In this document: positions 27,482-35,942 of the stretch, piece by piece
Layout: the number at the start of each line of letters is the position of its first letter
Position numbering within the stretch: the first letter of the stretch is position 1
Assembly: GCF_004145845.1 (NCBI RefSeq)
Contig: NZ_SELP01000001.1
Coordinates: 124,001 to 188,000 of the forward strand
Length of the DNA: 64,000 nt
Source: Loktanella sp. IMCC34160
GTDB taxonomy: Bacteria > Pseudomonadota > Alphaproteobacteria > Rhodobacterales > Rhodobacteraceae
Reading direction: 5' to 3'
Translations under genes and position numbers: made by a program
Notes under the pieces: model-generated
Told to the model about the DNA's origin: nothing
What the model saw: only the letters and a program-made list of their open reading frames with translations
Database searches by the model: none

Positions 27482-28540
27482 ATGTCCGGCGTCCAGCTTG
27501 GAAACGTGATCAAGAAATACGGCGAAACCCAGGTGATCCACGGGATCGACCTTGATATCGCGGATGGCGAGTTCTGCGTTTTCGTCGGGCCGTCGGGTTG
27601 CGGGAAATCCACCCTCCTGCGGATGGTCGCGGGGTTGGAGGAAACGACCTCTGGCCAGATCCAGATCGGTGCGCGCGACGTGACCCGCCTTGATCCGTCC
27701 GAGCGCGGCGTGGCGATGGTGTTTCAGACCTACGCGCTATACCCGCATATGACGGTCGAAGAGAACATGGGCTTTGGGCTGAAGATGAACGGCCACCCCA
27801 AGGCGGAGATCAAGGAAAAGGTGACCGAGGCGAGCCGCATCCTGCGCCTTGACGAGTATCTGAAGCGCAAGCCTGCCGCCTTGTCCGGCGGTCAGCGGCA
27901 GCGGGTGTCGATCGGGCGGGCTATCGTGCGCGGGCCCGAGGTCTTCCTGTTCGATGAACCCCTGTCGAACCTCGATGCTGAACTCCGCGTCGAAATGCGG
28001 GTCGAGATTGCGCGGCTGCACAAGGAAATTGGCGCGACGATGATCTACGTCACCCACGATCAGGTGGAAGCGATGACGCTGGCCGACAAGATCGTGGTGT
28101 TGCGCCTTGGCCGGATCGAACAGGTCGGCAAACCGATGGATCTGTATCGTGACCCCGACAATAAATTCGTTGCGGGCTTCATCGGCAGCCCGGCGATGAA
28201 CTTCCTGTCCGGCACCGTGAAGGCGGGCGTGGTCGAGGTTCCGGGCGCGGGCGGCTCTATCGATTGCGTGGCAAAGGATGCAGCGGAGGGGCAGGCCGTG
28301 GCCTTCGGCATCCGCCCCGAACACCTGTCCATCGACCACGGCGGCATAACCCATACCGTCGATCTGACCGAACGGCTGGGCGGCGTATCCTATGCCTATC
28401 TGGTGGCGGAAACCGGCGAACGCCTGATCGTTGAAATGCGCGGCGAGGAAGAGGTCGAGGAAGGCGCCAAGGTCGGACTGACCATCGACCCGGCCAAGAC
28501 TTATCTGTTCGACGCGAAGACCGAGGCGCGCATTCGCTAG
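27482..28540 (+). CDS. Sugar ABC transporter ATP-binding protein (UgpC/MalK type)
   Basis: 352 aa from the ATG at 27482 (AAGGAAAG upstream). Walker A GPSGCGKST, Q-loop FQTYALYPHM, signature LSGGQRQRVS, Walker B VFLFDEPLSNLD, His switch YVTHDQ, then a C-terminal MalK-like regulatory OB domain. It energises the MalF/MalG-type permeases encoded on the other strand and is cotranscribed with the IclR gene. Confidence 0.94.
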   Translation: MSGVQLGNVIKKYGETQVIHGIDLDIADGEFCVFVGPSGCGKSTLLRMVAGLEETTSGQIQIGARDVTRLDPSERGVAMVFQTYALYPHMTVEENMGFGLKMNGHPKAEIKEKVTEASRILRLDEYLKRKPAALSGGQRQRVSIGRAIVRGPEVFLFDEPLSNLDAELRVEMRVEIARLHKEIGATMIYVTHDQVEAMTLADKIVVLRLGRIEQVGKPMDLYRDPDNKFVAGFIGSPAMNFLSGTVKAGVVEVPGAGGSIDCVAKDAAEGQAVAFGIRPEHLSIDHGGITHTVDLTERLGGVSYAYLVAETGERLIVEMRGEEEVEEGAKVGLTIDPAKTYLFDAKTEARIR

Positions 28541-28560
28541 GCCTGCCCCGAAAATGAAGA

Positions 28561-28586
28561 ACGGCGGCCCCTTGGGCCGCCGTTTT
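28561..28586. terminator. Bidirectional terminator between ATPase and soeC-like genes
   Basis: Arms ACGGCGGCCC (28561-28570) and GGGCCGCCGT (28574-28583) with a 3-nt loop and TTT on the plus side. It lies between the convergent ends of the ABC ATPase gene (28540) and the membrane-anchor gene (28592). Confidence 0.8.
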
Positions 28587-28591
28587 CGATT

Positions 28592-29464
28592 CTATTGTCG
28601 TCCGTAGTAAAGGCCGACCACATGTTCGGCCTCTGCAAAGAACAGCCAGCGCGAGGCCAGGATGCCCGCCACATGGGCGACCACGGCAAGCCCCGCGTAG
28701 ATATGTGAGAAGGGCAGCATCAACAGCAGGATCGGCAGACCGTATCCCAGTAGCAGCGACAGAAGCCGCAGCTTCATGCTGTGCCGCCGGCCGACCACAT
28801 GGACGAATTCGCGCAGCAGGTAGTTGGTGCCGGTATGGGGCGGCTCGAACGCCTTGACCCGTCCCAGCGTGCCGAGCCCCGTCGCCGTGCCGATATCGGT
28901 GCCACGCCCCCGGAACCGCCCGTCGCCCGTCATCCATGCGATGATCTGGACGGTGGCGGCCACGGACAGAAGCGGCAGGGCAAACCGCACCTGTCCCGCC
29001 AGGAGTGCCCCGCCACCAAGTGACAGCGACAGGAACAGCGCAGGCGTGGACCAATGGTTCCAGCGTGGCACGGTCTTCAGCTGGGTATAGATCATCGAGG
29101 TGGTGGCCACGGTCAGCAGGCTGAGCGCCGCGCCGATGAGGCCAAGCGGCACGGTGGCCTGCCCCCAGAACACCAGCCCCGCGCCATAGACGACCATGAC
29201 AAGCAGCGCCGCGACACTGACCCATGCCTCGCGGCTGAGCCAACTGGTTTTCCATTGGCTGAAGGCCTTGATCGCGCGTTCCGGGTGGCCAAGGTGGAAG
29301 GTCGAGGCAAGAAGCCCGCCCACCGCCATCAGGTAGGCAATGGCGAAGAATGTGAAAGCGACCCAGCCGGTCGGGCCGGGCATACCGATCCCAAGCCAGA
29401 ACAGCAGGCCAAAGCCGAGCCCCGAAAAGGTTGTGAAGAGGATGACAGAGGGTGCGGGATGCAT
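28592..29464 (-). CDS. soeC: DmsC/SoeC-type membrane anchor of a molybdoenzyme
   Basis: 290 aa, about eight membrane helices, with the DmsC-family stretch HLGHPERAIKAFSQWKTSWL. It anchors the catalytic and iron-sulfur subunits to the inner membrane and exchanges electrons with quinone. Start overlaps the soeB stop (TGATG). Named by context: a taurine cluster and a catalytic subunit without a Tat signal suggest sulfite dehydrogenase SoeABC rather than DMSO reductase. Confidence 0.8.
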   Translation of the reverse strand: MHPAPSVILFTTFSGLGFGLLFWLGIGMPGPTGWVAFTFFAIAYLMAVGGLLASTFHLGHPERAIKAFSQWKTSWLSREAWVSVAALLVMVVYGAGLVFWGQATVPLGLIGAALSLLTVATTSMIYTQLKTVPRWNHWSTPALFLSLSLGGGALLAGQVRFALPLLSVAATVQIIAWMTGDGRFRGRGTDIGTATGLGTLGRVKAFEPPHTGTNYLLREFVHVVGRRHSMKLRLLSLLLGYGLPILLLMLPFSHIYAGLAVVAHVAGILASRWLFFAEAEHVVGLYYGRQ

Positions 29465-30225
29465 CAGTTCGATCCTCCAGGAATTGCCGACAGCGCCTTG
29501 TCGAGCCAGGCGACAAAGCCTTTGGATTCCTCGGCCACGGGGGCAAGGTAGGGGGCAAGGATGTCAATGTCCTGCGCCGCGTCGCGCGGGCGGGGCGGCA
29601 GGTATTTGTTGACGGGCTTGGTGCCCAGTTCCGGCATCAGGTCCATCCCGCCGCGGTCGGCGGTCAGGCGTGACACTTTGCTGTCGGGGTCGGCGAAATC
29701 CCCGAAATGGCGGGCACCAGCCGGGCAGGTGCGCACACAGGCGGGTTCGCGGTCAATCTCGGGCAGGTTCTCGTTATAGATCCGGTCGACACACAGGGTG
29801 CATTTCTTCATCACCCCTTCGGCGGCGTCCAGTTCGCGCGCGCCATAGGGGCAGGCCCAGGCACAGAGGCCGCAACCGATGCAGTCCTGTTCATTGACCA
29901 GAACGATCCCATCCTCGGTCCGCTTGTAGCTGGCCCCGGTGGGGCAGACGGTGACGCAGGGCGCGTCTTCGCAATGCAGACAGGACTTGGGGAAATGGAT
30001 CAGCTTGGCCGTGCCCTCGGCGGGTTGCACCTCGTAGCTGTGCACCCGGTTGAGGAAGGTGCCAGACGGTGCCTCGCCATAGGCGTCCTGATCGGACAGG
30101 GGTGCGCCGTAGTTTTCCGTGTTCCAGCCCTTGCAGGACACGACGCAGGCATGACAGCCGACGCAGGTATCAAGGTCGATGACAAGGCCCAGCTTGCGGG
30201 CGGTGGTCTTGGGAAGTTCGGTCAT
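29464..30225 (-). CDS. soeB: Iron-sulfur subunit of SoeABC-type sulfite dehydrogenase
   Basis: 253 aa from the ATG at 30225 (ATGA overlap with soeA). Sixteen-cysteine ferredoxin of the DmsB family with four [4Fe-4S] motifs: CVGCHACVVSC, CLHCEDAPCVTVCP, CIGCGLCAWACP with CTLC, and CVRTCP. It carries electrons between the molybdenum subunit and the membrane anchor. No signal peptide. Confidence 0.86.
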   Translation of the reverse strand: MTELPKTTARKLGLVIDLDTCVGCHACVVSCKGWNTENYGAPLSDQDAYGEAPSGTFLNRVHSYEVQPAEGTAKLIHFPKSCLHCEDAPCVTVCPTGASYKRTEDGIVLVNEQDCIGCGLCAWACPYGARELDAAEGVMKKCTLCVDRIYNENLPEIDREPACVRTCPAGARHFGDFADPDSKVSRLTADRGGMDLMPELGTKPVNKYLPPRPRDAAQDIDILAPYLAPVAEESKGFVAWLDKALSAIPGGSN

Positions 30226-33050
30226 TCGCCCACCTTCCATGTCAGGTTGGCCGGGGCGGCGGGCACAGGGCTGCCGATTTCTGGGTGGTGCGGCTGGGTC
30301 GCGCCGGGTTTCGCGGCCTTTTCGATCTTAACCCGAAGGTCGAACCATGCCGCCTGCCCGGTGATCGGGTCTGAATTGGCCCAACGCATCCCGTCTTCCT
30401 TGGCCGGCAGAAGTTCGTGGATCAGATGGTTCAGCAGGAAGCCCTTGGTCGCCTCGGGCGTGTTGCCTTTCAGCGCCCAGGCCCCCTTGCGCTTGCCAAT
30501 CGCGTTCCAGGTCCAGACGGTGTTGTCGTTCAGCGCGGCCATTTCCACGACCGGCACCACGATCTCGCCGTGGGTCGAGGAGACGCGGGCCCAATCGCCC
30601 GGCTTGAACCCGGTCTCGCGCCAGATCTTGGTGGGCACATAAAGCGGGTTCATCCCGTGGATCTGCCGCAGCCATGCGTTCTGGCTGCCCCAGCTGTGAT
30701 ACATGGCCATGGGCCGTTGGGTCAGAGCGTGGACCGGGAATTCGCCGGTGTCGATGTGGCTGTCCTCGATCGGGGCATACCAGATTGGCAGCGGGTCCAT
30801 CGTGGCGATGATCCGGTCCCGCAGGTGGTCGGGCGGCTGGATGCGGCCCTCGCCCTCGGCGGCCAATTGGAACCGGCGCAGCGGTTCGGCGTAAAGCTGG
30901 AAAATGTAGGGCTGAGGGCTGTCGTAAAAGCCCATCTGCACCGCCCAGTTCTGATAGGCGCGGTTGAAGGGTTTGTAATAGGCCGCCCCCTCGGGGACAT
31001 GTTCAACCCAGAACCCGCCATTGGCGATATAGCTGTCGATCTGGGCGGCGTTCGGGTCGCCGCGCCCGTGTTGGGTGCCCTTGTCGCCCATGCGCCAACC
31101 GGCCAGCGGCCCGATGCCGGGGCGGCGGATGTGGTTGGTGATGTAATCGGCGTAGTCGGCGTATTTCTGGCTGCCATCCTCGTTCACGAACCCGGGCAGG
31201 CCCAGCCGCGCGCCCAGATCGCATAGCGCCGACTGGAACCCCTTCACGTTGCGGTCCGGTTCGATCACCGGCCAGCGGATCGCGTCGGCCACCGCGTCCG
31301 CCTCGCAGATCGGGCGGTCCAGCAGGCTGATGCAATCGTGCCGTTCCAGATAGGTCGTGTCCGGCAGGATCAGGTCGGCATAGGCCACCATTTCGGACGA
31401 ATAGGCATCGGAATAGATGATATGCGGGATCAAATAGTCGCCGTTGTCGTCCACGTCGGTCAGCATCTTCATGGTGCCCGAGGTGTTCATCGACGAATTC
31501 CACGACATGTTCGCCATATACATGAACAGCGTGTCGATCCTGTAAGGGTCGCCCGCATGCGCGTTCGAGATGACCATATGCATCAGCCCATGCGCCGACA
31601 TCGGGTTTTCCCAGGAAAACGCCTTGTCGATGCGGGCGGGGGTGCCATCGTCCTTCAAGCACAGGTCTTCGGGGCCGTGCACGAACCCAAGGTGCGGACC
31701 GTTCAGCGGCGCGCCGGGGGTCACCTTGCAATGAGGTTTGGGATGGGCGGTTGCCGGTTTGGGGTAGGGCGGTTTGAACCGCATTCCGCCGGGGGTTTCT
31801 ACCGCCCCGATCAGGATTTGCAGGGTATGCAGCGCCCGGCAGGTCTGGAACCCGTTGGAATGGGCGGAAATCCCACGCATGGCGTGGAACGACACCGGGC
31901 GGCCGACCATGGACTTGTGGGTCTTGCCGCGGAAATCGGTCCATTCCCGGTCCAGCACGACGGGGGCGTCAAAGGCGGTCTTCGCGATTTCGGCCGCCAG
32001 TTGCCGGATGCGGGCGGCGGGAATGCCGGTTGCCTCGGCTACCGCCTCTGGCGCGTAGTCGTCGGACAGGTAGCGGTCGGCCATATGGTGCAGGACCGGG
32101 CGGTGGGTCACACCCTTCTGGCGCAGGGTGGCGGTCAGGTCCGGCTCGACCCCGTCGCCATCCCAGCGGGCGGGTTTGCCGCTGCGCCGGTCGATGACCA
32201 TAGGGTTGCCCTCCTCGTCGCGCAGAAGCAGCCCCTGTTGCGGGCTGGCCGGGTCTTCGTTCACAAGGCAGGGGGCGTTGGTGAACTGCGCAAGATAGTC
32301 GAGGTCGATCTTCCCCGCTTTCATCAGACAATGGATCAGCGACAGGATCAGCAACCCGTCGGTGCCCGGCGTGATCCCGTACCAATCGTCGGCGACGGCA
32401 TTATAGCCGGTGCGGATCGGGTTGACGCCGATCACCTTGTCGCCACGGCCCTTGACCTTGCCGATGCCCATCTTGATGGGGTTGCTGTCATGGTCCTCAG
32501 CCACGCCGAACAGGATGAACAGCTTGGTATGGTCCCAGTCGGGTTGGCCAAACTCCCAGAAGGCGCCGCCCATCGTGTAGATGCCTGCCGTGGCCATGTT
32601 GACGGAACAGAACCCGCCGTGGGCCGCGTAATTCGGCGTGCCAAAGGACTGCGCCCAGAGGCTGGTGAAGCTTTGCGACTGGTCACGGCCGGTGAAGAAC
32701 GCCAGCTTCTCCGGCGCGGTTTCGCGGATCGGGCGCAGCCAGCTTTCGGCGATGTCATAGGCCTCGTCCCAGCTGATCTCCTCAAACTGGCCGGACCCGC
32801 GCGGGCCGACCCGCTTCAACGGGGCCCGCAGGCGCGACGGCGCGTTGACCTGCATGATCCCCGCGCTGCCCTTGGCGCACAGCACGCCCTTGTTCACCGG
32901 ATGGTCGCGGTTGCCTTCGATATAGGCGACCTTGCCCGCTTTCATGTGCACGTTGATCCCGCAACGGCAGGCGCACATGTAGCAGGTCGTCTTGCGCACC
33001 TCGTCCGAAACCTTGGGCGAGGTATCAAGATGGGGTTGCCGGTGGGTCAT
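30222..33050 (-). CDS. soeA: Molybdopterin subunit of SoeABC-type sulfite dehydrogenase
   Basis: 942 aa, bis-MGD molybdopterin oxidoreductase. N-terminal [4Fe-4S] ligands C23, C26, C30 and C58 (CYMCACRC, LCAKG); a Cys in GGFCSVN (C148) is the likely Mo ligand. There is no twin-arginine signal, so the enzyme should face the cytoplasm, as SoeABC does, where sulfite from taurine or other sulfonates is produced. DMSO, polysulfide or thiosulfate reductases of the same fold are usually exported. Sulfite oxidation is inferred from this and from xsc, tauE and tpa nearby. Confidence 0.82.
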   Translation of the reverse strand: MTHRQPHLDTSPKVSDEVRKTTCYMCACRCGINVHMKAGKVAYIEGNRDHPVNKGVLCAKGSAGIMQVNAPSRLRAPLKRVGPRGSGQFEEISWDEAYDIAESWLRPIRETAPEKLAFFTGRDQSQSFTSLWAQSFGTPNYAAHGGFCSVNMATAGIYTMGGAFWEFGQPDWDHTKLFILFGVAEDHDSNPIKMGIGKVKGRGDKVIGVNPIRTGYNAVADDWYGITPGTDGLLILSLIHCLMKAGKIDLDYLAQFTNAPCLVNEDPASPQQGLLLRDEEGNPMVIDRRSGKPARWDGDGVEPDLTATLRQKGVTHRPVLHHMADRYLSDDYAPEAVAEATGIPAARIRQLAAEIAKTAFDAPVVLDREWTDFRGKTHKSMVGRPVSFHAMRGISAHSNGFQTCRALHTLQILIGAVETPGGMRFKPPYPKPATAHPKPHCKVTPGAPLNGPHLGFVHGPEDLCLKDDGTPARIDKAFSWENPMSAHGLMHMVISNAHAGDPYRIDTLFMYMANMSWNSSMNTSGTMKMLTDVDDNGDYLIPHIIYSDAYSSEMVAYADLILPDTTYLERHDCISLLDRPICEADAVADAIRWPVIEPDRNVKGFQSALCDLGARLGLPGFVNEDGSQKYADYADYITNHIRRPGIGPLAGWRMGDKGTQHGRGDPNAAQIDSYIANGGFWVEHVPEGAAYYKPFNRAYQNWAVQMGFYDSPQPYIFQLYAEPLRRFQLAAEGEGRIQPPDHLRDRIIATMDPLPIWYAPIEDSHIDTGEFPVHALTQRPMAMYHSWGSQNAWLRQIHGMNPLYVPTKIWRETGFKPGDWARVSSTHGEIVVPVVEMAALNDNTVWTWNAIGKRKGAWALKGNTPEATKGFLLNHLIHELLPAKEDGMRWANSDPITGQAAWFDLRVKIEKAAKPGATQPHHPEIGSPVPAAPANLTWKVGE

Positions 33051-33194
33051 GTCATTGGCCTTCTTGCGGTGTGCATCATTCGTGTATCAATCCCGGTTCG
33101 ATCCGACCAGACATTTGGCCGATTTTCGGGTTGCTCTTTGCCGGTGGGGTGCGTTCCATGCGGGGAACCGTGACGCAGGACCGGGAGGAGCGGG

Positions 33195-34046
33195 ATGGAT
33201 ATTCTGGAGCGGCTGGAGGCAGAGGCGCAGGCGCGCCCGCGCAGGATCGTCTTTCCTGAAACCGATGATCCGCGAATCCGCGAGACCATGGCCGAACTGG
33301 AACGGCGCGGTTTGTGCCAGCCGGTCCCTCTTGCCCCGCAGTCCGACGCGCAGCGTGCCGCCCTGATCGACGGGCGCGGGGTCAAACCCGCATTGGCCGA
33401 TCGGATGCTGTCCAAGCCGCTGATCCGCGCGGCGGCTATGGTCGCGGCGGGCGAGGCGGATGCGATGATCGCCGGGGTGACCAACCCAACCCGCCGGGTG
33501 ATCGAGGCGGCGGGATTGGGCATCGGACTGGCGGAGGGGATCGCGCAGCCATCGTCCTTTTTCCTGATGCGGTTTCCCGGTGGGCGAGACATGATCTGGT
33601 CCGATTGCGCGGTCACGGTTGACCCGGACGCAGCGGCGCTGACCGGGATCGCGCAGGCCTCTGCCCGGTCGGCCCGGGCGCTTTTGGGCGACGCGCGGGT
33701 GGCGCTTTTGTCGTTTTCCACCGGCACCAGCGGAACCGGCGACAGCGTGGACAAGGTCCGCGCAGCGGCAGAGGCGACGGGGTTCAACGGGCCGGTGCAG
33801 GCCGATGCGGCACTGAACGCCGGGATCGCGGCCAAGAAGGGAGTGCCCTTCGACGACCCGAATGTGCTGATCTTCCCATCGCTCGATGCCGCCAATATTT
33901 CATACAAGCTGGCGCAGGAACTGGCGGGCGCACAGGCACTTGGCCCATTTCTGCAAGGGTTCCGGCGGCCCGTCTGTGACTTGTCCCGTGGGGCAAGCGT
34001 GGATGACATCGTCAAATCGACGGTCGTCATTTCGGCGCTGGCATAG
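33195..34046 (+). CDS. pta: Phosphate acetyltransferase, short form
   Basis: 283 aa, with GGGAGGAG 4 nt before the ATG. C-terminal features of Pta are intact: SFSTGTSGTGDSVDKV, NVLIFPSLDAANISYKLAQ and LGPFLQGFRRPVCDLSRG. Catalytic Pta domains are usually about 320-330 aa; here the segment after RRIVFPETDDPR is shortened before NPTRRVIEAA. It would convert acetyl phosphate from Xsc to acetyl-CoA. It lies on the plus strand, divergent from soeA and convergent with ackA, so it is not in the xsc operon. Confidence 0.88.
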   Translation: MDILERLEAEAQARPRRIVFPETDDPRIRETMAELERRGLCQPVPLAPQSDAQRAALIDGRGVKPALADRMLSKPLIRAAAMVAAGEADAMIAGVTNPTRRVIEAAGLGIGLAEGIAQPSSFFLMRFPGGRDMIWSDCAVTVDPDAAALTGIAQASARSARALLGDARVALLSFSTGTSGTGDSVDKVRAAAEATGFNGPVQADAALNAGIAAKKGVPFDDPNVLIFPSLDAANISYKLAQELAGAQALGPFLQGFRRPVCDLSRGASVDDIVKSTVVISALA

Positions 34047-34047
34047 G

Positions 34048-35115
34048 TCACGGTTTAGGCCCAAGGGCTTCGATCGCGATGCGTGCAATCGTGCGTTCCT
34101 CGTCCGCCCGGACGATATGCACCGGCAGATCGCCAAGCCACGAAAGGCAATCAAGGATGCCGGTGCGCACCCGATCCGAATTTTCGCCGATCCCGCCGGT
34201 AAAGGCTAAGGCATCGACCCCGCCCATGGCCGGAATCAGCCCCGCCGCCTGCCGGGCGATCCACTGGCAGAAATGGTTGATCGCGAACTCCGCCTCGGGG
34301 GTGCCTGCTGCCTCGATCCGCTGCATGTCGGGGCCGATGCCGGACAGGGCCGAAAGACCGCTTTCGCGCCACAAGACCTGTTCGGCGCCCTCCACCCCAA
34401 GGTCACGGGCCAGCCGCAGGACAAGGGCCGGGTCGATGTCGCCGGACCTTGTGCCCATCGGTGTCCCGGACAGCGGTGAATAGCCCATCGTCGTGGCCGC
34501 CGATTGTCCGTCGCGGATGGCGCAGGCGCTGACCCCCGCCCCGATGTGGAACGCCAGCAGCCGGGGCGGAAGGTCCGGGCCAAGGCTGCGCACCAGCCCG
34601 GCATAGCTGATCCCGTGAAACCCGTAGCGGCGCAGCCCGGCATCGCGCAGGTTGGCAGGCAGCGGGTAGGTGGTGTCGACCGGCGCCTGCGTCGCGTGAA
34701 AGGCCGTGTCGAAGACTGCGACCTGTGGCAGGTCCGGCCAACGCGCCGCGGCGGCGTCCATCCCGGCAAGGGCCGGAGGGTTGTGCAGCGGCGCGAGGTC
34801 TGAAAGCTCCGCGATCCGGTCCCGAACGGCCGGAGAGAGGGTCTGCGCCGTGGTCAGATCGGCCCCGCCATGAACGACCCGGTGCGCGACAATGCGAAGT
34901 GCCGACAGGTCCGCCCCGGTGGCCGTCAGCGCCGCCAGCCAAGACTCCAGCGCGCCGGCGTGGGATTGGCAGGCGCAGGGCGCGGCGCGGCCGTTGAGCG
35001 AGAGCTTTCCGGCGCCTCCGATTTCGGACACGCCGCCCTGCGCAAGGATGGCCAGCCCGTCGTCGAACACCGCCGCCTTGAGCGAGGATGAGCCCATGTT
35101 CAGGACGAGGATCAT
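34048..35115 (-). CDS. ackA: Acetate kinase-like protein, divergent
   Basis: 355 aa from the ATG at 35115 (ATGA overlap with tauE); the frame continues upstream but is tauE in another frame. Retained: N6 (VLNMGSSS), HRVVHGG, FDTAFH, RRYGFHG, MGTRSGDIDP and FTGGIGENSDR. Altered: the GFHGTSH block ends in Tyr (Y171), and the HLGNG block reads HIGAG (A193 for Asn). Family length is about 400. It could turn acetyl phosphate into acetate and ATP, but activity is uncertain. Confidence 0.85.
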   Translation of the reverse strand: MILVLNMGSSSLKAAVFDDGLAILAQGGVSEIGGAGKLSLNGRAAPCACQSHAGALESWLAALTATGADLSALRIVAHRVVHGGADLTTAQTLSPAVRDRIAELSDLAPLHNPPALAGMDAAAARWPDLPQVAVFDTAFHATQAPVDTTYPLPANLRDAGLRRYGFHGISYAGLVRSLGPDLPPRLLAFHIGAGVSACAIRDGQSAATTMGYSPLSGTPMGTRSGDIDPALVLRLARDLGVEGAEQVLWRESGLSALSGIGPDMQRIEAAGTPEAEFAINHFCQWIARQAAGLIPAMGGVDALAFTGGIGENSDRVRTGILDCLSWLGDLPVHIVRADEERTIARIAIEALGPKP

Positions 35116-35852
35116 GTCAGCGCCTTCCACAGTCCCAGCCCCGACAGAAGCAGAAGAAGGACCACAACCGCCCGCCGGAACGCGGTTGGCGAGGCATGGC
35201 CGAACCGCCTGCTGCCCAGCCAGATGCCGGCCCCGAGGATGGGAAAGGCCATTCCCGCGGCGATGAAGGTGTCCCGGCTGACCAGCCCGTTCAGCCCCAT
35301 GACCGGCAGGGTCATCAGGTCTAGAAAGAACAGGTAGACAACCATGACCGCCCGGAACACCTGCGGCGATAGCGGTTGGGCCGTCATGAAACCCGCAACC
35401 GGAAGCCCGCCGACGCCCGCCGCATTGGCCATCCCGGAGACCGCGCCAATCCCAAGGTAGCCCGGTCCGCCGACCCGCCGTTCCAGCCGCCAACCTGACA
35501 GGAGGACCAGCCCCAAAGCGAAGATCAGCGCCGAAACCGCCAGCCGCGCGGTGTCTTCCTCTAGCCGGGCCATGACCCAGACGGCGGGCAGGATCGCGAT
35601 GGCCGCCCCGAGCGTCAGCAAGCCGACAAGTCGCCAGTCGATTGCGCCGCGAATGCTGGGCAGAAGGAACAGAGTCATCACGATTTCGCAGGCAAAGATC
35701 GCAGGGATCAGCGGGACCGGGTTGGTCAGAAGCGCGGCGAAGGCGATGAAGATCGCCGAAAAGCCAAAGCCCGAATACCCCCGCACAAAGGCCGCGCCCA
35801 GAAGGGCCGCGGCAAGCCATATGGCGTGATCGGGGGCTAGTCCGAAGGGCAT
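35112..35852 (-). CDS. tauE: TSUP-family exporter, probable sulfite exporter TauE
   Basis: 246 aa from the ATG at 35852; a TTG 9 nt upstream is also in frame. About eight membrane helices and the family's G-rich repeats (FVRGYSGFGFSAIF, AVSGMANAAGVGGLPVAG). Between xsc and ackA its expected role is to export sulfite released by Xsc. Some TauE/SafE proteins move sulfoacetate or other anions instead. Confidence 0.85.
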   Translation of the reverse strand: MPFGLAPDHAIWLAAALLGAAFVRGYSGFGFSAIFIAFAALLTNPVPLIPAIFACEIVMTLFLLPSIRGAIDWRLVGLLTLGAAIAILPAVWVMARLEEDTARLAVSALIFALGLVLLSGWRLERRVGGPGYLGIGAVSGMANAAGVGGLPVAGFMTAQPLSPQVFRAVMVVYLFFLDLMTLPVMGLNGLVSRDTFIAAGMAFPILGAGIWLGSRRFGHASPTAFRRAVVVLLLLLSGLGLWKALT

Positions 35853-35863
35853 CAGGGGCAAGC

Positions 35864-35880
35864 GGGGGGCAAGGCCCCCC
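35864..35880 (-). terminator. Hairpin between xsc and tauE
   Basis: GGGGGGC (35864-35870) and GCCCCCC (35874-35880) with a 3-nt loop, 12 nt before the tauE start and without a T-tract. It could attenuate tauE-ackA relative to xsc or block their ribosome site. Confidence 0.45.
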
Positions 35881-35942
35881 GTCCATTGGGGCGGCGGGCC
35901 CCCGGTATCGGGTTACTCCGGTTCCGGGGGATCGCCATTCCG

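Noticed and set aside
34048-35886. A 612-aa reading frame that could suggest an N-terminal extension of AckA
   Set aside because: The first 257 residues are tauE read in the wrong frame; AckA begins at the ATG at 35115 overlapping the tauE stop.
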